From contig NC_083571.1 of the NCBI RefSeq assembly GCF_027579695.1, positions 48,334,890 through 48,398,889 of the forward strand: a DNA stretch of 64,000 nucleotides. The letters are read 5' to 3'. The translations under genes were made by a program, and so were the position numbers. The notes under the pieces are model-generated. The model was not told the DNA's origin and made no database searches. It was given only the letters and a program-made list of their open reading frames with translations. This document shows positions 14,901 to 22,747 of the stretch, in pieces. The stretch comes from Neoarius graeffei. Its lineage: Eukaryota > Chordata > Actinopteri > Siluriformes > Ariidae. Position 1 is the first letter of the stretch; each line of letters opens with the position of its first letter.

Positions 14901-15504
14901 ATTTTTAGCATTTTTCACAAATTGCTACTGTCATTTTGCCGGTTTGTTTACATTCTAAGCAGAAATGATTTTGTCAGACATTTTGTACAAAAGTTTTTAT
15001 TTATCGAATTTGCAAAAAATAAAAGTGCTCAGTTTCTCAAAATCCAGTGAATGTGGATAGAATAAAACAGTTATTCCACTCAGTCTCGGTGCTACATGCC
15101 TCATCGGCTCTCGGCTCATGTACGACTCGGTTTCGTGGAATACCTATTATATTGGTTAATAGAACCAATTAAAATTAATTTGAACATATTGCAGGTGAGA
15201 TTGGTAAAACTCTGTGGGAGTGGGCGGGATTGGTCAAGGTTTCTGTGAGAGCACAACCTTTTTTCACTCAACTGTATTATTACACAAGACCTGTTCTTTA
15301 CCTAATGGACATTCTCTCTCTCTCTCTTTCTCTTCATTAGTGGCATCCTCCTGCATGACCCGTCTGTCCCGCTCACGCACCACCTCCCTCTCTTCATCCT
15401 ACTCCCTGGAGGGCTCTCGCTCACGGTCGCGCACTCTTTCCCAGGGCTCCGTAGGTGGAAACTTGCCTCCTAGCCCCTCCAACACAATGGAGGTGTCCTG
15501 CTAA
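5848..15504 (+). CDS. ndrg2: NDRG2 (N-myc downstream-regulated family), 3' two thirds of the gene
   Basis: Twelve exons are visible: 5848(or 5853)-5968, 6403-6465, 6840-6900, 7661-7747, 7889-7945, 8052-8155, 8228-8266, 8365-8416, 9053-9100, 9769-9804, 9918-9969 and 15341-15504. All have AG/GT borders and compatible phases, and joined they stay open to the stop. The product is cytosolic, with an alpha/beta-hydrolase fold that lacks hydrolase activity: the nucleophile-elbow position reads GVGAGAG instead of GxSxG. Family-typical segments are [53 protein letters not shown] and [12 protein letters not shown]. The C-terminal tail [13 protein letters not shown]...SRSRTLSQ and the final MEVSC distinguish NDRG2 from NDRG1, 3 and 4; this serine/arginine-rich tail is phosphorylated in known family members. 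The 5' exons (N-terminus up to the GLNYK-type segment) are not in the window. The last intron is 5.4 kb, swollen by transposons. Confidence 0.95.
6403..6465 (+). CDS. ndrg2: NDRG2 exon b
   Basis: Encodes [20 protein letters not shown]. Acceptor 'tcttcttcatag', donor 'aa|gtaag'. The split Asn codon is completed by the next exon. Confidence 0.95.
6840..6900 (+). CDS. ndrg2: NDRG2 exon c (pseudo-nucleophile elbow)
   Basis: Encodes (N)[27 protein letters not shown] occupies the place where active hydrolases have GxSxG, so no nucleophilic Ser is present, as in the whole NDRG family. Donor 'ttcaca|gtaagc'. Confidence 0.95.
7115..7480 (+). mobile_element. V-SINE-type tRNA-derived SINE (full length, diverged)
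   Basis: tRNA-like head with an A-box-like 'tggtgtagtggttggc' and B box 'gggttcgagcccc'. This is followed by the conserved central domain (gtgtggagtttgcatgttct...) and a LINE-related 3' tail (ctgggataggctccagcttg). It is more diverged than the other copies (head 'ggcatggtgg', tail 'agcagctacagataat'). No clear TSD. Confidence 0.9.
7635..7658 (+). repeat. (CT)n at an NDRG2 acceptor
   Basis: Dinucleotide run 'ctctctct...' immediately before the acceptor at 7660. It provides the polypyrimidine tract. Confidence 0.9.
7661..7747 (+). CDS. ndrg2: NDRG2 exon d
   Basis: Encodes [20 protein letters not shown] followed by GWMDWAAQK; 29 codons in phase 0. The acceptor follows a (CT)n tract that doubles as the polypyrimidine tract. 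Confidence 0.95.
7889..7945 (+). CDS. ndrg2: NDRG2 exon e
   Basis: Encodes [19 protein letters not shown], 19 codons in phase 0. The donor runs directly into a (GT)n microsatellite. Confidence 0.93.
8018..8041 (+). repeat. (GT)n microsatellite in NDRG2 intron
   Basis: Pure GT run. A second GT run at about 7945-7964 starts at the preceding exon's donor site. Confidence 0.9.
8052..8155 (+). CDS. ndrg2: NDRG2 exon f
   Basis: Encodes [20 protein letters not shown] and on to LFWKSYN. The Asn codon 'aa|t' is split with the next exon. Confidence 0.93.
8228..8266 (+). CDS. ndrg2: NDRG2 exon g (39-nt microexon)
   Basis: Encodes (N)[12 protein letters not shown](K) and matches the family's NNRRDL segment. 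Acceptor 'tttctttcag', donor 'aa|gtgagt'. Confidence 0.92.
8365..8416 (+). CDS. ndrg2: NDRG2 exon h
   Basis: Encodes (K)[24 protein letters not shown] is the strand and loop that carries the acidic residue in active alpha/beta hydrolases. Confidence 0.94.
8430..9040 (-). mobile_element. Degenerate Tc1/mariner remnant filling an NDRG2 intron
   Basis: Begins after a TA with 'caaccccaattccaaaaaat', a diverged relative of the termini of the 1600-bp Tc1 copies. The minus strand retains traces of a Tc1 transposase C-terminus, with many stops. No right terminal repeat is seen, and the remnant runs almost to the acceptor of the next NDRG2 exon at 9053. Confidence 0.7.
9053..9100 (+). CDS. ndrg2: NDRG2 exon i
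   Basis: Encodes [16 protein letters not shown], 16 codons in phase 0. The acceptor 'tttttgtccatcag' lies right after transposon-derived sequence. Confidence 0.94.
9120..9636. mobile_element. MITE of Tc1 type, 517 bp
   Basis: Inverted ends 'cagtatccatcaaaagtttg' and 'ccaaacctttgactgttactg' flanked by TA (9118-9119, 9637-9638). No transposase is encoded. It lies in the NDRG2 intron between the exons ending at 9100 and starting at 9769. Confidence 0.85.
9769..9804 (+). CDS. ndrg2: NDRG2 exon j (36-nt microexon)
   Basis: Encodes [12 protein letters not shown]; acceptor 'ctctctgcag', donor 'caa|gtaatt'. It matches the family segment MADSGGxPQLTQ. Confidence 0.93.
9918..9969 (+). CDS. ndrg2: NDRG2 exon k
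   Basis: Encodes [17 protein letters not shown] and ends with the first base of the Met codon completed at 15341, across a 5.4-kb transposon-filled intron. Confidence 0.94.
10097..10475 (+). mobile_element. V-SINE-type SINE with perfect 14-bp TSD
   Basis: Complete copy (ggcggcacggtgg... to ...gagatgagatg). It is flanked by the direct repeat AGCAGCTCTGACTG at 10083-10096 and 10476-10489. The 3' end is a (gatga)n-like tail. The perfect TSD points to a young insertion. Confidence 0.95.
10528..10900 (+). mobile_element. V-SINE-type SINE with perfect 12-bp TSD
   Basis: Second complete copy in the same NDRG2 intron, 52 bp downstream of the first and in the same orientation. TSD AATTTTATACTG at 10516-10527 and 10901-10912. 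The two insertions are independent because the TSDs differ. Confidence 0.95.
11234..12835 (+). mobile_element. Tc1-like transposon, 1602 bp, with long terminal inverted repeats
   Basis: Ends 'cagtcaagccggaaagtctg' and its inverted copy, flanked by TA (11232-11233, 12836-12837). Homology between the ends extends about 200 bp inward, the IR/DR style of many fish Tc1 elements. The plus-strand transposase starts at 11625 ([15 protein letters not shown]). It shows an HTH ([17 protein letters not shown]), [20 protein letters not shown] and [12 protein letters not shown] stop directly after WSDETKI, a frameshift near 11800-11890 and a stop near 12468 make it a pseudogene. It sits in the last NDRG2 intron. 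Confidence 0.92.
12890..13020 (-). mobile_element. 5'-truncated SINE/LINE tail fragment with 13-bp TSD
   Basis: Contains only the 3' tail module (from 'gtgtcagccctgtgatgacc' to 'gataatgagatg'), inverted. It is flanked by AACTAACTAGTCT at 12877-12889 and 13021-13033. The TSD shows it integrated as this short piece. Confidence 0.92.
13247..15062 (+). mobile_element. TIR-bounded DNA transposon remnant carrying a THAP exon
   Basis: The inverted pair 'tctatccatattcactggat' (near 13248-13267) and 'atccagtgaatgtggataga' (near 15040-15059) bounds about 1.8 kb. Inside are a promoter-proximal region and a THAP-type coding exon (13716-13988). THAP fingers are the DNA-binding domain of P-element and Kolobok transposases, so such an origin is plausible. 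The outer left arm is obscured by a GT microsatellite, and no target duplication was established. Confidence 0.5.
13716..13988 (+). CDS. THAP-type zinc finger exon (transposon- or domestication-derived)
   Basis: An open exon starts at ATG 13716 ([12 protein letters not shown]) and ends at a good donor, GCT|GTAAGT. It shows the C2CH pattern of THAP domains: C-x2-C (CVIC), about 40 residues with HFLPR and a Trp (KKWLEFIF), C-x2-H (CSDHF), then an F/P-containing end ([10 protein letters not shown]). Such domains bind DNA. No downstream exon was recognised. The exon lies in sense inside the last NDRG2 intron, in a segment bounded by inverted repeats. The roughly 90 bp upstream are GC-rich and promoter-like. 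It may be an expressed THAP gene fragment, the first exon of a P/Kolobok-type transposase, or a decayed copy. Confidence 0.6.
15341..15504 (+). CDS. ndrg2: NDRG2 terminal exon
   Basis: Encodes (M)[16 protein letters not shown]...[18 protein letters not shown]...MEVSC and the TAA stop at 15502-15504. The [14 protein letters not shown] start and the SRSRTLSQ segment are diagnostic for NDRG2 among the four paralogues. The exon starts after a (CT)n tract and AG at 15339-15340. Confidence 0.95.
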
Positions 15505-15530
15505 AGAGAGAGAGAATGAGAGAGAGAGAG

Positions 15531-15596
15531 GTGGATGGATGGATGGATGGATGGATGGATGGATGGATGGATGGATGGATGGACGGACGGACGGAC
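15531..15596 (+). repeat. (GGAT)n / (GGAC)n microsatellite in NDRG2 3' UTR
   Basis: About 13 tandem GGAT units passing into GGAC units, starting 27 bp after the NDRG2 stop codon. It would be part of the mRNA. Confidence 0.97.
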
Positions 15597-16877
15597 AAGT
15601 GGAAGGCCACTACTATTGAGAGGGTCATAAAGTGTAAAGCAAGAAAGAAAGCGAGACCTAAAGAGAGCAAGAGAGATATTCCTCTTACCAAACTAAATCT
15701 CATTCTCATGTATAATTCGCTCATCCCGCACTTGGGGGAAGTGAGGGATTCTTAAGGGAAGCGAGCCAGAAACAAGTGACATGGGGAGAGAGGGAGAAAA
15801 AAAAATCCATCTCTCCATCCCTCTGTCAACTTAGCATCTTGTGGTACAGGTAGGGGCCTGTAGAGAGACCCAAGATGTAGTGATAACCAATAGTAATACT
15901 TCTAATATAGAATATTAATTATAATTATCTATAAATAATGACAGTAATGTAATTAAAAACAGTTCACTTAATTACATGTTGAAAACTAGAGGAAAAAAAA
16001 AACAATAGAGTAGCAATACTCATGTGTCTGAGTTCTTTTGGTATACTATTTGGTGTGTTTGGAGTGGATTTTTTTTTAAATGAATTTTACTGTAATAGTC
16101 ATGTGACCCCCATATAGGGCCATGACAACAGGTGTTGGATAAATACCAATGTCTTTCGGTCGCAGCCAGCTCATGTCTTCCAGTTGACTTATTTGAAAAC
16201 ATAAGTATGGAAACTGTGTGTGAAAATGAAAGATTGAGACATTAGTCTGTTTGACTGCTCCAAACTGAATGGTGGAATTGTTACAATTTTTTTTTTTTAT
16301 TCGAGAGTATATGGATTATAGAGATATTGAATTGTACAAAGACAAAAGAGCAAAACAGAAAAAAATAGGTGAATTTTAAGCTTCTCCTGCCTGGAATTTT
16401 TTTTTTAAACACCAGATGAATTTATTTTATTTTAGTACGGCTCTATCCCAAATGCTGAGTGTTTTAACAAAATTCATTCAACCAAGTAACATGTTCGAAA
16501 GTAACCCCTTGAAACTGATGTAAGATCTACATACATCAGTACACTTAGTTGAAACCTACCAATTCTAACTGCTTAATAAATAAATTTACACAATCATTGG
16601 AAAGTTGCAACTCCATGCCTATAGCCTTTTCCCAGTGTTGCCACTAGAATATGCCCCAGTGCACTTCCAGTTCCAAAGCAAACACAATGGCCCTTATTCA
16701 GTAAAGTCGCAAAAATCAAGCTCAGATTTGGATGAATGGAATGACAGGAACAAATCTGCATCGGATTCATGAAACTGTCTGACGAGTGGAGGTTTAAACC
16801 CAACAGATGCATGTAGTTATGCGAATGAGTTAATAGGGAAGTTTTTATTCATTTTAGAACTCTGTCAGATTTATCAG

Positions 16878-16913
<36 letters not shown>

Positions 16914-17853
16914 AGCTGTATGTATCAATATAGGTGAGCCAAGTTTCTCAAACAAAATTGAATCCTTAGTTCATTTTTTTTTTAAATCAGACATCATGCA
17001 ATGAAAATCAGACAACTAAACTTAATCCAGTTCTGGTTTTTTTAAGTGTCGAAATTTTGATACAAGTGTTGATCTGGATTTATTATAATAACCTCACAAA
17101 ACAATATCAAAGGGTCTTTGAATTAGCCAGGACCTGTGTTTCCAAGTTCAACACTTTGCGATGCCTCTTGTATGCAAATGCATTACTATTACTGAAATGA
17201 AGGACTAATGAGCTGATCAAGATCAACGTCTGCCGCTTTAATTTGCATTTAGAAATTACAGGTTGACATAAAGCCCCATTACTTGTATTTTAGTATAAAG
17301 TTTCTGCACACATGATCATGATTATCCATTTTATTTGGTATGTTTTATAGTACACTACTTACGATATTGGCTTATATAATTGATGGCACGAGCACTCGGT
17401 ATGTTTACATGCACATTAATATTCCACTGTTATTCCAAATGACGATATTCGGAATTTGATACGAGTCATGTCAACAGCATATTCCAGTTGGATATTCTGA
17501 GTTTGGCCTTTTTCCAAATTTAGCATTCTCTGATTAAGACATGTGGGAGACACGGCCTTTTGCCTGTTTATGGTCAGCTCTGTATGTTGTACACAAACCA
17601 ACTAGACAACAGCTTGCAAGGTAAATGCATGTAAATGGGAACATTACTGAAATTTTCATGTACATTAGCAATGTAAACAGCTTAAAAAAACTGGAACAGT
17701 TTATGCATGTACTGTAAAAGGCAGTGATAGTTTCCTTATTTAAGCATAAAACAGGCATTTTTTTAAGTTGTAAAAAGGTTTTACATATTTACACACACAC
17801 TGTCCAGACCTGAATTTCATGCTAATGTGCCAAAGATGAAATTGATGAATAAG

Positions 17854-18029
17854 GGTTTACATGCACTAAGTAGCTCGGCTACAGTCACATAATCTAGGTC
17901 GCGTAGCTCGATTACGAGAAATCCAGTTCGTTTCGATTTCAGCCGAGCTAAGGTGTATCCATGGCATTTAGAACTTCGATTTCAGTCGAGCTACGGCAGA
18001 AATTCGATTTTCTCTATGTGCATGTAAAC
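17854..18029. mobile_element. Short MITE with 'gtttacatgcac' inverted ends
   Basis: Left end 'gtttacatgcac', right end 'gtgcatgtaaac'. The 176-bp interior repeats 'gctcg' and 'cgatt' motifs (cgatttcagccgagct twice in diverged form). A related, more decayed unit lies at about 17400-17640. No coding capacity and no clear TSD. Confidence 0.6.
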
Positions 18030-20146
18030 GCACTCAGTGTTGTCATTTTTTGTGTGATCATTTTGCGATCAGATTTGATAGTATGCAACTTCGATGAAAT
18101 AAGGGCCAGTGTGAACACTGGAAAATAATGACTATCCAGAAATTTGGAAAACTGGATCATTTATCCTAGTGTTTGATGTTTTAGTTCAGAAACTAACTAT
18201 GCTAGAATGTCGACATGTTCTAGCCTAGCATGTGGGAAAAGGCACAGTTTCTCAAATAAAATATTGGAAAACATTTGATATGGACATTATTTTTTATTTT
18301 TCTGTAGCATAGCTATGTCCCATGAATTAATAATAACCCCCTCGAACCAAACAATGATTTTGATAATGATCTGCCAGCAAGTCCACTGCCACCAGGTTGT
18401 TACTACTAATACAGAACAAAAGATAACTACTTTATTTTAACCGCTAAGCTTTTCAAGTTAATCCGTAGTCAAGTGTAAACATCTGTTGTGTGTTGTCTGT
18501 GTGCTTGATTAGACACACTTTACTAATAAAAGCTCACACAATTTCTGATCTAACAAAAACATTTGAAGTTTCTTGCTAATAACGGCATACGCTGCCAACA
18601 CATTAGTTAACTAGTCTTACCTAAAAGCCTCTAGAGGAACTGACTAGTTAAATCTAACCCATTATAACAAACAAATGTAGGCATTTCTTCAACAGAGGCA
18701 AATCATGAGTCAGTACAAATCAGACCAGCACTGTTCTATTGTGTAGAAGCCATGATAATCAATACAGCACAGCACTGCCCTAAAACACCAGATCATTAGA
18801 CAATTCTCTGTTTACATGACACAGAATCCTGTCAAGAGTTTGTGTATTTGATGGGCTACATTGGTGTACTTGTCACATGCAGCCAAATCACACTGCAACG
18901 TACGTAGGGTTCCAGTACTGTTTTTCATATGTCCTTGGCAACTTGATTAGTTCCTCAGCATTAGTTTCTTGGCCTTGAGGGAATTCCTATTCCAAAAGGA
19001 AAGGGCAGGGGGAAACGACCCTGACCTGTTGGTGTTCTCATATGGAACGCCATTGCTAGCACTGTGACGTCAGCATGGCACACAGCCACTAACGTCTCAT
19101 AAAAATAACAAAAGTATACCACCAACCAACAAAGCACCACAATCACTAAGCATGCTACATATATTATACTTTAAAGATATTTACGAACTATGTTTCAGCG
19201 TGGGGTTTTCCTTGAATTAACTTGAGTGAAGTTTGTTAATTGGAGGTCCAAGTGAGTTGACCAATTGAGTTGATGTAATTATAGATTTAACAACGTATGT
19301 TTTGAATTGATGCTTTCAAACGGAGTTTTATGTAAGAGTAAATAAAGCACTGGCTACTCCTTCTTGTGCTTTAAGTGGTCAGTGGTTATATCACACTGTT
19401 GAATTGTGAGGAAACATCAAAAACAGTATTGAAACACAAGGATGGTGTTTGTGTTGAGTCTTGCTTTTGTTGAGATTAGTGTTTGAAAGTTGGAGCAGAA
19501 GAATATTAGTTGCTGAAATGTATAGACATGGAACGTGGTATCATTTAGTCAAATGCTGATGGAAGAATGCAGGTACAGGTGTTTGATACAGAACGAATGC
19601 TTTGTATTGCTGGATAAAAACTTTACTAAAAAGAGTAAAGGGGAATGTCTGATATAGTTTACTCTGGGGAGTTAAAAAGGGGAAATAAACATGGAAGTGT
19701 CCGTGTTTGGGCTGGAGCTGCGTGATTGCTCTTCCACATTTATATTTTGTTTTATTTTACTATTTTTCTTCAATCATACCCTTTTTAATGTTCAATCCTC
19801 CCTGTGTTTCCTGTTGTACAAGGTTACTGTCTCACTGTTGTTATTGGTTAGACATCATTGTGCTAGTTCCTGTGTAATCTCCGTTAGCATTAGAATGTAA
19901 AAGGGGGAATTAACATTATTAACAAAAACAAATGTATAACAAAATACAATCCAAGTTTCTTGTGTGGTTAATTCTGTGTAATGCTATGAACAACTGAAAA
20001 AAATGTATTAATAAAAAGGAAGTAAACCATGCTGGCTTGATTTGAGTTATTATTCAAAGTGTGAATTGACTTGATCAACAGCTCATTTGACTTTGTTTTT
20101 TTTTTCTTTCTAATGTGAATATGGCATGAAAAATATTCAAAATAAC

Positions 20147-20150
<4 letters not shown>

Positions 20151-20213
<63 letters not shown>
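20151..20213 (+). repeat. (CTAT)n microsatellite
   Basis: About 15 uninterrupted tetranucleotide units. Confidence 0.97.
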
Positions 20214-20639
20214 GTAACTGATTCTGTGATACATAGTGAAATGTTAAATTTTTTCATCAGCTTTGATCAATATTAATCATTGAAAAACAATACTAAGAAT
20301 ACACATTAATTCCAAAATGGTCTTATTCAGAAGGCAAATAAACAGTTTGGACACTTGATTTAGAAACTATTTTATTATTTGATCAAGCACAATTTGTGTT
20401 ACTAGGCCTCAAATTCAACAATTGGATGGGTCAATATAACATAGTTTGCAAAATGTATTTACAAATAAGTACTATAATGTCACGGCTCAATATAAATGTT
20501 GTAAAGTGTCATATCATGGAAAGCCCCATAGTGGTTGGAGAACAGATAAAAACAACCAGCATCATGAAGACAAGGAGCTATAAAAATAAGTTTTGGAAGA
20601 TTATCAATCAGGGTTCAATCACTTCACAAAGCTGAGTTT

Positions 20640-21010
20640 TATGGAAGAGTGGTGAAAAGAGGTATGAGCAATAGGAATGTTCTAAAAGGCATGTTTGAGA
20701 CTCCACACACAAAGAACCTGGGAAAAGGGTTGGTCTGTTGAGACCAAACCCAACACCATCTCCATAGTGAAGCATGAGGGTGGGAGCATCAGGTTGTGGG
20801 GATGTTTTTCATCAGCAAGGACTGAGAATCTGGTCAAGGCTGAGGGCAAAATGGATGAAGCTATATACTGGGTGATTATAGAAAAAACAAGAGACTTGAG
20901 ACTAGGACAGAGTCACCTTCCAACAACATACTGCCAAGGTTACAGTGGAGTGGCTCAAAACCATGAACCTGAATGTGTCAGAATGGCCCATACAACGCCC
21001 TGATTGATAA
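20640..21010 (+). mobile_element. Degenerate Tc1-like transposase remnant
   Basis: The translated stretch KPNTISIVKHEGGSIRLWGC with CFSSARTENLVKAEGKMDEA matches the mid-part of a Tc1 transposase (the [14 protein letters not shown] region). The catalytic residues downstream are lost to frameshifts. The termini are not resolved, and the flanks 20230-20640 and 21010-21120 are probably parts of the same relic. Confidence 0.75.
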
Positions 21011-21304
21011 TCTGTGGCAAGAAATTGTTATTTGCCATCAGTCTTTATTCAAAACATTGACCATGGGATGTTTTGGCAAAAGACATGGGCAAAAATATCA
21101 GGATTCAGGTGTGTAAAGCTGATAGACTAATATCCCATTAACCGTTGTGTGTCAAAAAAAAAAATATATATATATATATATTATGCACCATCAATATAAG
21201 TCAATTATTTGTCAGTGTAAGTCAATAATTAATAACTAGTGGGTTGTCTCTGTGAAAATGAGCTGTGTGATAATAAGGACAGGTTTTCTACAGTAATATA
21301 TTAT

Positions 21305-21437
21305 CCATCCATCCATTATCTGTAGCCGCTTATCCTGTTCTACAGGGTCGCAGGCAAGCTGGAGCCTATCCCAGCTGACTATGGGTGAGAGGCGGGGTAC
21401 ACCCTGGACAAGTCGCCAGGTCATCACAGGGCTGACA
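21305..21437 (-). mobile_element. 5'-truncated SINE/LINE tail fragment with 13-bp TSD
   Basis: Same module as at 12890-13020 and starting at the same internal point ('tgtcagccctgtg...'). TSD AGTAATATATTAT at 21292-21304 and 21438-21450. The tail is (GGAT)n-like (atccatccatcc on the plus strand), unlike the (gatga)n tail of the full SINEs. Confidence 0.92.
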
Positions 21438-21819
21438 AGTAATATATTATTAATAGACAAAGCAAATTTGGTTGCATTTCAGACACAATGATGAATAACA
21501 CACTTCTAAAAGAAAGATAAGCTACAATTACACTTCAGGACTTCTTAATTGAACTTCATTGCATATATAGACCAATGTTGCAATCCTACCAGAGGAATCT
21601 GCACCTAGTGATGATGCTGATGATGAAAATGTTTGGAATTCATTGCAGAACAAACCTCCAGGTGATATGTTTTGGATTAATACAGTATAAGACAGGCCAG
21701 AGCTCTTTGTCTAAGTCAAGTTAAACAAACAAACAAACAAACAAAAATAGCAATAGTCCATACACCATGATACAAATGCATGAATGGGTTTCTTCATATC
21801 AAGAAAGGATAAATTTTAA

Positions 21820-21941
21820 TATCCATCTTCAGTAAGTGCTTTATCCTGGTCAGAGTCATGATGAATCTTAAGCTGGGCCAGCAACACTTGGTGCAAATTG
21901 GGAGAATTCACAGCAGAAGATGCCAGTCCATCAGAGGGCAC

Positions 21942-21977
<36 letters not shown>

Positions 21978-22130
21978 TAGGGGCAAGTTAGCAGAGCACA
22001 TATACCTATCCATATGTTTTTGGACAGTCAGAAGAAACTTGAGAATGTTCGTAGGCTCTGCGCAGACCATAACCCGAGCTCTGGATTGAACCCATGACTC
22101 TTGAGCTGTGAGGCTGCAATGCAAGTCCAA
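21820..22130 (-). mobile_element. Ancient SINE/L2-like relic with internal (CA)n
   Basis: In inverted orientation the segment retains diverged traces of the V-SINE/L2 layout: a 'ccagtccatcagagggcacc' tail module, a CA run at 21944-21976, a degraded central domain around 22010-22050, and a head near 22100 ('tgagctgtgaggctgcaatgc'). It is far more decayed than the other copies. Confidence 0.55.
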
Positions 22131-22179
22131 TGGCTGAAAACAGTTAGATTGGCTAATATACTGGCATCAAATGGAATGA

Positions 22180-22260
22180 GTTTAAACAACAACAACAACA
22201 ACAACAACCAGTGAATATAAAATAGGGTCAAGAATGGACCCTTGAGGCACTTCACAGGTA
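22180..22260 (-). mobile_element. LINE reverse-transcriptase fragment
   Basis: The minus strand reads EVPQGSILDPILY, a diverged form of the GVPQGSILGPLLF motif preceding the RT active site of non-LTR retrotransposons. A (CAA)n run at about 22187-22208 interrupts it. The rest of 22130-22740 shows no recognisable gene. Confidence 0.5.
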
Positions 22261-22747
22261 AGCGTAGCAGTCTAAAACATCCTATCCCCGACAAGCACGG
22301 TGCAATATTCAGCACTGTGCAAAATATACTGTGAGGAGTTAATACCAAAATTGTGCACATTGGTATTCAGACCTCAGATGTAACTATAGACTATTAGGAA
22401 GTTGCATGACAGTTGGAGTTTGCTTAAGATAGACTTGTATCTCAGTTATGTGCAATTCTGACCTTTAAACCCATTTTCTTGTGCCATATTGGCTTGAGCA
22501 AGGAGCATTATTAAGTCCAGTGCCAATGTTTGACACTTTGATATACAGTAATCACAGTGAGAGGACAAAAATGATCATAAAAATATATTTAATAAATGTG
22601 TTGGTATATTTAGGAGCTTATATATTTAATGAGAGCATATCTAATTCAGCACTTCAGTAAACATCAATCCTTCCCTCCTGGATGCCAGACAGATATTTGC
22701 TGATATGTTTTCTTTGCTGTACTGTTTCTCAAAGTTTAGCTGAGGAT

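Larger units (their letters stand above)
15505..20150 (+). other. NDRG2 3' UTR and downstream intergenic DNA
   Basis: No further coding exon is recognisable. AATAAA-type signals occur near 16573, 19341, 19683 and 20008. I cannot decide which one ends the NDRG2 transcript. A (TTA)n run lies at about 16880-16910. Two MITE-like units with 'tttacatgcac' ends lie at about 17400-17640 and 17854-18029. Confidence 0.5.
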
